Of a stretch of 6,540 nt of DNA, positions 1 through 4,633 are shown one piece after another; the first letter of the stretch is position 1; each line of letters starts with the position of its first letter. The notes beneath the pieces were generated by a model. The model did no database searches and was not told where the DNA came from. It saw nothing but the letters and a program-made list of their open reading frames with translations. Location: positions 1 to 6,540 of the forward strand of contig PMNO01000377.1 of the NCBI GenBank assembly GCA_003161835.1, in the 5' to 3' direction. The DNA is from Myxococcales bacterium. Lineage in GTDB: Bacteria > Myxococcota_A > Polyangia > Fen-1088. The position numbers and the translations under genes were made by a program.

Positions 1-16
1 CCCATCGCGGGGGGCG

Positions 17-37
17 CGGGACCCTCCCAGGGTCCCG
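17..37 (-). terminator. GC-rich perfect hairpin just after the kinase stop codon
   Basis: A perfect 9-bp stem (CGGGACCCT paired with AGGGTCCCG) with a 3-nt loop starts 1 nt beyond the TGA of the Ser/Thr kinase gene. Its position fits a transcript 3' end. No U-run follows on the minus strand (the next bases are GC-rich), so it is not a textbook intrinsic terminator. It may be a weak terminator, an RNA 3'-stabilising stem, or a Rho-assisted end. Confidence 0.5.
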
Positions 38-38
38 A

Positions 39-1568
39 TCAAAACGACGGGACCGCCAGTCCGTCGGCGTCGTGGATGGCGGGGCGTTTGGGGCGGGCTG
101 GTCGTGCTGGAGCGGGCTTCGGACGCTTGTCCTTCTCCAGGGGCGCCTCGCGTTCGAGCGCCAGGTGCACGACCTGATCATGGGAAAGCGTCACGCTGAT
201 CGCGCGCTCCTTGTGATTGTCGGCCCGCAGGAGATAGTCGGCGGTTTCGCTGCTTCGGGTGAGGTTCAGCTCGAGCGGGACGGCGCCCAGGTCCTCGGCT
301 TCGGTCTTGCCTTCGACCTTGCGAAAGACATGCGCGTCGGCGGGCTCGGCTTCAAATCTGACCTTCACGGTCGCGGGCGCGGGCGTCGACGAAGGCGGCG
401 GCGCCACCGGGGATTCCACCCGGGGCGGGGCGCTGATCGCGGCCGTCGGTGAAGGCGGCGCTTGGCCCTTGCGAAATACGACGAAGCCTGCCGCCACCGC
501 GACGATCGCGACCGCGATGCCGATCAGCGGACCTCTGCGGCTGTGGGGCGGGAATCCGTCGATGTCGCCTTCTCGTTCCGAGACCATCGAGGACAGCGTG
601 GTCTGCTCGGGAGGAAGGCCTCCAATCGCTCCGGCCCGATTCGCTTGCAGGGTGGTGGGTTGCTGCCCCGCGAGGCGACGGGGACGCGCGTCGGCGGAGG
701 CGGGCGCCTCGTCGGTGTCCTGGCCGTTCAAAGCATCCCGAAACGCCTTCATATTCGGGAAGCGGTCGTCCAGGTCCTTGGACAAGGCGCGTGCGACGGC
801 GCGCACGATGTACGGTGGAGCTTGGGGCGCGAACTCGGTCAGGGAGGGGGCCGGTTCCAGCATGTGCTTGGCGAACAATTCGCCGACGCCTTCGGCCACG
901 AAGGGAGGTCGCCCCGAAATCATCTCGAAGAGAATCACGGCCAGCGAATAGATGTCAGTGCGGTGATCCAGCTTTCCCGAACCGCGGCACTGTTCGGGGG
1001 ACATATACAGGGGAGTGCCCATGAGCGATCCGGTCCTGGTCTTGACCGAATGTCCGCCCGACTGGGCGGTGTCCCATCCGCTGCTCATCTTGGCCACGCC
1101 GAAATCCAGGATCTTGACGATCTGCCGCCCGCCATGCGCGAGAAGGTAGACATTGTGTGGCTTCAGATCGCGGTGCACGATCCGCTTGTCGTGGGCGGCC
1201 TGTAGCGCGTCGCAAATCTGCGAGACGATGGTGACGGCCTCGGCCGGCGGTACGGGGCCGCGCGCGATGCGTTCGGCAAGGGACTCGCCCGACAGGTACT
1301 CCATGATGAAATACGGCTGCCCGTCCGTCGTCTGTCCGAAATCCAGAATCTCGACGATGTTCGGATGCGCGATCAGGTGAATCGCGCGGGCCTCGTTGAA
1401 GAAACGAGAGACCGTCTCGGAATCCTTGGCGAAGGACGTGTGGAGGAGCTTGATGGCGACCTTGCGCCCGATGACCGGATGCTCGGCCAGATACACCACG
1501 CCCATCCCGCCCTCGCCGATCTGCTGGACGACCTTGTAGTTCCCGATGGTTTGGCCGGCGAGGCTCAC
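39..1568 (-). CDS. Transmembrane Hanks-type serine/threonine protein kinase with PEGA-like extracytoplasmic domain
   Basis: A 509-residue kinase that should phosphorylate Ser/Thr on target proteins in the cytoplasm in response to an envelope signal. Seen: Gly-loop GEGGMG (18-23), VAIK Lys40, alpha-C Glu59, HRDLKPHN with catalytic Asp134 and Asn139, DFG at 155-157, a Thr/Ser-rich activation segment (about 175-185) and SPE at 190-192. The catalytic domain (about 11-280) is complete, and as an RD kinase it probably needs activation-loop phosphorylation. A linker (281-345) leads to one membrane helix (348-366), a Pro/Ala/Ser-rich stretch (370-400) and a beta-rich PEGA-like domain (about 400-472). 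The C-terminus is Lys/Arg/Pro-rich. The frame is open 64 codons further upstream, but that stretch overlaps the preceding gene and is not kinase-like. GTG at 1568 gives the usual short leader before the kinase domain (GQTIGNYKVV), with a weak GGA 4 nt upstream. TTG at 1577 is the alternative start. It lies 28 nt after the PEGA gene and is probably co-transcribed with it. Substrates are unknown. Confidence 0.93.
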   Translation of the reverse strand: MSLAGQTIGNYKVVQQIGEGGMGVVYLAEHPVIGRKVAIKLLHTSFAKDSETVSRFFNEARAIHLIAHPNIVEILDFGQTTDGQPYFIMEYLSGESLAERIARGPVPPAEAVTIVSQICDALQAAHDKRIVHRDLKPHNVYLLAHGGRQIVKILDFGVAKMSSGWDTAQSGGHSVKTRTGSLMGTPLYMSPEQCRGSGKLDHRTDIYSLAVILFEMISGRPPFVAEGVGELFAKHMLEPAPSLTEFAPQAPPYIVRAVARALSKDLDDRFPNMKAFRDALNGQDTDEAPASADARPRRLAGQQPTTLQANRAGAIGGLPPEQTTLSSMVSEREGDIDGFPPHSRRGPLIGIAVAIVAVAAGFVVFRKGQAPPSPTAAISAPPRVESPVAPPPSSTPAPATVKVRFEAEPADAHVFRKVEGKTEAEDLGAVPLELNLTRSSETADYLLRADNHKERAISVTLSHDQVVHLALEREAPLEKDKRPKPAPARPARPKRPAIHDADGLAVPSF

Positions 1569-1569
1569 G

Positions 1570-1597
1570 TTGTCCAAGAATGATCCAAGAGTGATCC
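1570..1597 (-). repeat. 11-bp tandem repeat in the PEGA-kinase gene junction
   Basis: Read on the minus strand, GGATCACTCTT (1587-1597) is followed directly by GGATCATTCTT (1576-1586), identical at 10 of 11 positions, and then by a partial third copy GGACAA (1570-1575). The repeat fills the whole gap between the PEGA stop codon and the kinase GTG and includes the weak GGA ribosome-binding candidates. An 11-bp period is close to one DNA helical turn. A regulatory role is possible but unproven. Confidence 0.6.
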
Positions 1598-2835
1598 TAG
1601 AAATCGAACTCGGCCACAATTCCACCACTTGACGCGGCGGCGGTGGGGAAAATTCGCAACCCGCGACGCGCCTCCCGGTGGGCGTGCTCTTCGTCGGAAT
1701 CGATGTATCCCTTGTAGAAGAGATAGCCTGACGTGACCCCGAGCACCGATCCGACACCAATGCAGATCCACTGCAGGGTTTGGTTGCGGTTGCCGTCGTC
1801 GTTTAGCGCGCTGACCTTACTCTTTTCGGCGGTGGTTAGAGCCGGGCGGATGACACCCTTGGAATCGCACAGCTGATTTCCCATGCAGGGAAACCGCCGG
1901 TAGGGATCCAGCTTCTTGTTGACGTCGGCAACATCCAAGCCGAACTTCACCGCGGCTCCCGCGCTGATGAGGCCACCCGCCAGGGTGACCCAGAATCCGG
2001 TACGGTATCCGTTTTGTTCGCCCCCCGATTGCGCATCGGCGGCCAAACCGGGGGCGCGTTGAACCACTTCGACGGCCGGAGCTGGCGGCCGGGGAGGGCC
2101 GTCCCCGAGCGCCACCGGCGGGGTGGCGGGCGGTGGCGATAGGGTCAGGTTGACCGGAACGGTCTGTCCAGCCCCAACCATGAATTGCTGCTTTCCGGCG
2201 GCGTACCCTGCCTTGGACACCACCAGATCATGCCGGCCGGGCGCGACATCGGCGATCGTGAGCGGCTGCTCCCCGGTCGCGCCCACCGGAACCCCGTCCA
2301 GCGAGACGACCGCGCCATTGACATTGGACGTGACCTGAATGGTCCCGGCATCCACCGGTCGACCGGTGAGCTTGGCCAGCCAGCGCGCCGAAGCGGCCTT
2401 GATGCCGGCCACGTCGGCGTTTCTCTTGGGTAAGGTCTCGGTCAACCAGAAATCGACCTTCGCCCGGCGAACGTCCAGCATCTTGAGCCAGATCGCATAG
2501 TCGTCGCCCACCTTCTTCACGCTCCCGTAAATCAACCTCTCGGCGTCCAAGCTCTTGCCGGCCTGAGCCATGCACGTAGCGGCCTCGTCCGCGCACGCGA
2601 ACACCAGCTTCACTTCCACGAGATCCTTGCCCGACACCAACTGCAGGTCCCGGGTCGCGGAGACCCTTTGGCGCAATTGATCGGACATCTCGTCCGTCAG
2701 GGTGGCGGGGACGTCAATGCCTTCCAGGCCGAGAACGGCCGTGGACGATACTTCAGCTTGAGCACGGACGGACCGGGGATGAAGGACCCCGAGCGCCAGC
2801 GCAATCAGGCTAGGAACAAGCCAGTGCAGGCGCAT
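1597..2835 (-). CDS. Secreted PEGA-domain protein with TolB/CsgG-like N-terminal region
   Basis: A 412-residue exported protein with no known enzymatic activity. Seen: a signal peptide (1-25 or 1-27; basic MR start, hydrophobic core, VRA or AQA cleavage site); a domain at about 30-158 whose CMAQAGKSLDAERLIYGSV segment resembles the TolB/CsgG-like fold, where a Cys-containing helix is followed by a strand; and one PEGA domain (about 164-232, APGRHDLVVSKAGY). Then come a Pro-rich linker (233-275), two hydrophobic segments (281-300 and 354-373) separated by a loop with two Cys (CMGNQLC), and a C-terminus ending in Phe. PEGA domains are known as extracellular or cell-wall modules. The frame is open to 2988, but those 51 residues are Arg/Gly-rich and would bury the signal peptide, so ATG at 2835 is chosen. 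No strong ribosome binding site is visible. It is the first gene of a unit with the kinase, whose outer region is also PEGA-like, so a periplasmic partner or regulator of the kinase is a reasonable inference. Whether the hydrophobic segments truly span the membrane is open. Confidence 0.88.
   Translation of the reverse strand: MRLHWLVPSLIALALGVLHPRSVRAQAEVSSTAVLGLEGIDVPATLTDEMSDQLRQRVSATRDLQLVSGKDLVEVKLVFACADEAATCMAQAGKSLDAERLIYGSVKKVGDDYAIWLKMLDVRRAKVDFWLTETLPKRNADVAGIKAASARWLAKLTGRPVDAGTIQVTSNVNGAVVSLDGVPVGATGEQPLTIADVAPGRHDLVVSKAGYAAGKQQFMVGAGQTVPVNLTLSPPPATPPVALGDGPPRPPAPAVEVVQRAPGLAADAQSGGEQNGYRTGFWVTLAGGLISAGAAVKFGLDVADVNKKLDPYRRFPCMGNQLCDSKGVIRPALTTAEKSKVSALNDDGNRNQTLQWICIGVGSVLGVTSGYLFYKGYIDSDEEHAHREARRGLRIFPTAAASSGGIVAEFDF
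2353..2368. repeat. 16-bp perfect palindrome inside the PEGA gene
   Basis: CACCGGTCGACCGGTG is fully self-complementary and lies within the coding sequence just before the PEGA domain (encoding TGRPVD). It may be an intragenic protein-binding site or simply chance in GC-rich DNA. Confidence 0.45.
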
Positions 2836-2845
2836 GAGAAGCCGA

Positions 2846-2874
2846 ATGTTTCCGCAGGGAACCGCCCCTGTCAA
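2846..2874 (-). promoter_or_regulatory. Candidate sigma-70-type promoter for the PEGA-kinase unit
   Basis: On the minus strand a perfect TTGACA (2869-2874) is followed after 17 nt by AAACAT (2846-2851), which matches TATAAT at only three positions (AACATT at an 18-nt spacing is equally good). Transcription would start only a few nucleotides before the ATG at 2835, giving a near-leaderless mRNA. That would fit the lack of a clear Shine-Dalgarno in front of this gene. Confidence 0.35.
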
Positions 2875-2897
2875 ACGCCGACCCACACCCGGGCCGG

Positions 2898-2912
2898 TCC
2901 GGCGGAGCCGGA
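2898..2912. repeat. Short perfect dyad in the divergent promoter region
   Basis: TCCGGC and GCCGGA form a perfect 6-bp inverted repeat around a 3-nt GGA spacer. It lies in the middle of the divergent region, about 25 bp upstream of the TTGACA box on the minus strand, where an operator could sit. GC-rich dyads this short also arise by chance in this base composition. Confidence 0.3.
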
Positions 2913-3028
2913 TAACGCACCGCTCATCCTCCCGCTGCCCGAACCTGGGCGATCGCCTCCCGGTAGCGGCACCCGCTCGGTCCGCCAATTTTCCAACTGA
3001 CCCCAGGCGACATGCTAGCGTCAGTATC

Positions 3029-4633
3029 GTGCGGCTCGGGGTGTCGGCAAAGATCTTCCTAGCCTACACGGTCCTGCTGATCGCGTTCGCGGGAAATGCG
3101 TCGTTCACGATCTTCACCGTTCATCGCGCGCGCCAAGGGGTCGTAGCGAATCAGGCGTACATGGATCTGCAGGGTTCGGTGGACGCCGCGTGGAAGTCCC
3201 TGAACGATTTCGCCGGCGCGCTGGGCCGAAATCTGCGCAAGGAACCCAATTTGGCGCTGGCGGTGCGCATGGCGCGCAAGCATCTGGACGACGGGTTGGG
3301 CGCCATCGATCGGTACCTGGATCGGGAGCCCGGGAGCTTCAGGCGTCCGGATTTCGAATTCCAGCGCCGTCAGATCGAGACCTTCAAGGTTGATCTGGAT
3401 CGCCTGGTGGCCGACCTGGGCAATCCCGAGGCGGCGGCCACCGACGAGGCCTGGCGGGACTTTGAAAGTCGGTTCGCCAATCTCACCCGTGGGATCAATC
3501 GCATGCGCAGGCCTTTGCGGGGCGAAAGCGCGCAAATTGCCCAGCGCCTTGCCGAGGACGAGGAGAACGCGCTACAGATCGCGCTCGGCGCCGGGGGATT
3601 GGGGCTGTTGATCGCGGCGCTCGCGGCCGGATTCATGTGGCGCACCCTGAGGCCACTGGGCGTGCTCCGGGCCCGGGCCCGCGAGATTGCGGGGGGCGAA
3701 TACGCCCGACGGACCGGGGTACGCTCCCGTGACGAAATTGGTGATCTGGCGCGCGAGCTGGACGCGATGGCCGCCGCGCTGGAGGAACGTGAGCAACGAC
3801 TGATTCGATCGGAGCGGCTGGCCACAGTGGGGCGGATGGCGGCGCAGATCACCCACGAAGTGCGCAATCCCTTGGCCTCGATCGGTTTGTACGTCGAGCT
3901 TCTGGGTGACGAGTTCGTCGACCGCCCCGAGGCGCGACGCCTGGTGAACGCGATCACGAGCGAAGTCGATCGTCTGACAGAGATCACGGAGACCTATCTT
4001 CGGTTCGCGCGTTTGCCGCGTCCGAAACTGGAGCGCGAGGACCTCCCCGCGGTGGTGGCGTCGGTCGCGGAATTCGCGCGCGCGGAATTGTTGCAGGCTG
4101 GCATCGTCCTGGACAGCGATCTGGATGCAGACATCGAGGTGGCCGCGGACGAGAGCCAGCTGCGGCAGGCGTTGCTCAACCTGTTCCGAAACGCACGTGA
4201 GGCCATGGATTCCGGGGGGCGGCTGACGGTGAGGGTCGCCAAGCGCGTCGATGGGATGGCCGAGATCGAGATCGGTGATACAGGTCCGGGGATCGCCGTC
4301 GAACACCTGTCGAAGATCTTCGATCCCTTCTTTTCGACCAAGGCCAAGGGCACCGGACTGGGACTGGCGCTGGTCCAGCAGATCGCCGTCGAACATGGGG
4401 GCCGGGTGGAGGTCGCCAGCGCGACCTCCGCCGGCGGCACGATTTTTCGATTCCTGCTCCCGCTGTGGCGCGAGCCAGCGCACGCCGACCTGCCGGGCGC
4501 GGCGCTCACGCGGCCGGCCTTGTCCGCGGGGTCGAACGCGTCCCCTGCGATCACGGCGACGGAAGACGCGACGGCAGCACCGGTGGGAGGAGCTGGTGGG
4601 GCGGGGATTGTTCCGGCGGACTTCCGCGCGTGA
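3029..4633 (+). CDS. Membrane-bound sensor histidine kinase (HAMP, HisKA, HATPase_c)
   Basis: A 534-residue two-component sensor that autophosphorylates on His and passes phosphate to a response regulator. Seen: TM1 (8-30); a predicted helical extracytoplasmic sensor region (32-180) with no Cys and no recognised fold; TM2 (182-204); HAMP (204-256); H-box ITHEVRNPLASI with phospho-acceptor His276; N-box NLFRNAREAM with Asn388; G1 GDTGPGI (416-422); F-box FDPFF (431-435); and G2 GTGLGL (441-446). The H-box and N-box pattern resembles the NtrB/AtoS-type kinases, which often pair with sigma-54 activators. All catalytic residues are present. After the ATPase domain (ends about 480) comes a 54-residue Ala/Gly/Pro/Thr-rich tail, part of which overlaps the convergent gene. 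The frame is open back to 2834, but that part is Arg/Pro-rich and intergenic. GTG at 3029 places TM1 right after a short basic start; GTG at 3041 is also possible. No clear Shine-Dalgarno is visible. No response regulator is adjacent, so it is an orphan within this window. Confidence 0.92.
   Translation: MRLGVSAKIFLAYTVLLIAFAGNASFTIFTVHRARQGVVANQAYMDLQGSVDAAWKSLNDFAGALGRNLRKEPNLALAVRMARKHLDDGLGAIDRYLDREPGSFRRPDFEFQRRQIETFKVDLDRLVADLGNPEAAATDEAWRDFESRFANLTRGINRMRRPLRGESAQIAQRLAEDEENALQIALGAGGLGLLIAALAAGFMWRTLRPLGVLRARAREIAGGEYARRTGVRSRDEIGDLARELDAMAAALEEREQRLIRSERLATVGRMAAQITHEVRNPLASIGLYVELLGDEFVDRPEARRLVNAITSEVDRLTEITETYLRFARLPRPKLEREDLPAVVASVAEFARAELLQAGIVLDSDLDADIEVAADESQLRQALLNLFRNAREAMDSGGRLTVRVAKRVDGMAEIEIGDTGPGIAVEHLSKIFDPFFSTKAKGTGLGLALVQQIAVEHGGRVEVASATSAGGTIFRFLLPLWREPAHADLPGAALTRPALSAGSNASPAITATEDATAAPVGGAGGAGIVPADFRA

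Larger units (their letters stand above)
2836..3028. promoter_or_regulatory. Divergent intergenic region between PEGA gene and histidine kinase gene
   Basis: This 193-bp stretch separates two genes transcribed away from each other and must hold the start signals for at least the minus-strand unit. Both strands are open in some frames, but the translations are Arg/Pro/Gly-rich without domain character. Visible elements are a TTGACA box on the minus strand, a 6-bp-stem dyad (2898-2912) and the 10-bp palindrome GGCGATCGCC (2948-2957). For the plus strand the best hexamer pair is TTTCCA (2990-2995) and TGCTAG (3013-3018) with a 17-nt spacer, which is a poor match. No sigma-54 type -24/-12 element was seen. 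Confidence 0.6.

Noticed and set aside
72..1205. Several open frames on the plus strand across the Ser/Thr kinase gene
   Set aside because: They are antisense shadows of a kinase with all catalytic motifs intact. The products are Arg-rich and low in domain character.
1569..1760. Upstream start of the Ser/Thr kinase at 1760
   Set aside because: It would overlap the coding end of the PEGA gene by more than 160 nt in another frame and add 64 residues with no kinase homology.
2836..2988. Upstream start of the PEGA protein at 2988
   Set aside because: It would bury a clear signal peptide behind 51 Arg/Gly-rich residues and consume the promoter region.
2834..3028. N-terminal extension of the histidine kinase from ATG at 2834
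   Set aside because: The extra 65 residues are Arg/Pro/Ser-rich and would place a charged region before TM1. The ATG shares its CATG with the PEGA start codon, and the region is needed as a divergent promoter.
3668..3681. 14-bp palindrome CGGGCCCGGGCCCG in the histidine kinase gene
   Set aside because: It is pure G/C and encodes Arg/Ala codons of the HAMP region. It is expected by chance at this composition.
4067..4090. Alternating CG run flanked by two GCGGAATT copies
   Set aside because: It lies within coding sequence for an Ala/Glu/Arg helix. The repeat is short and explained by codon use, with no sign of a mobile element or site.
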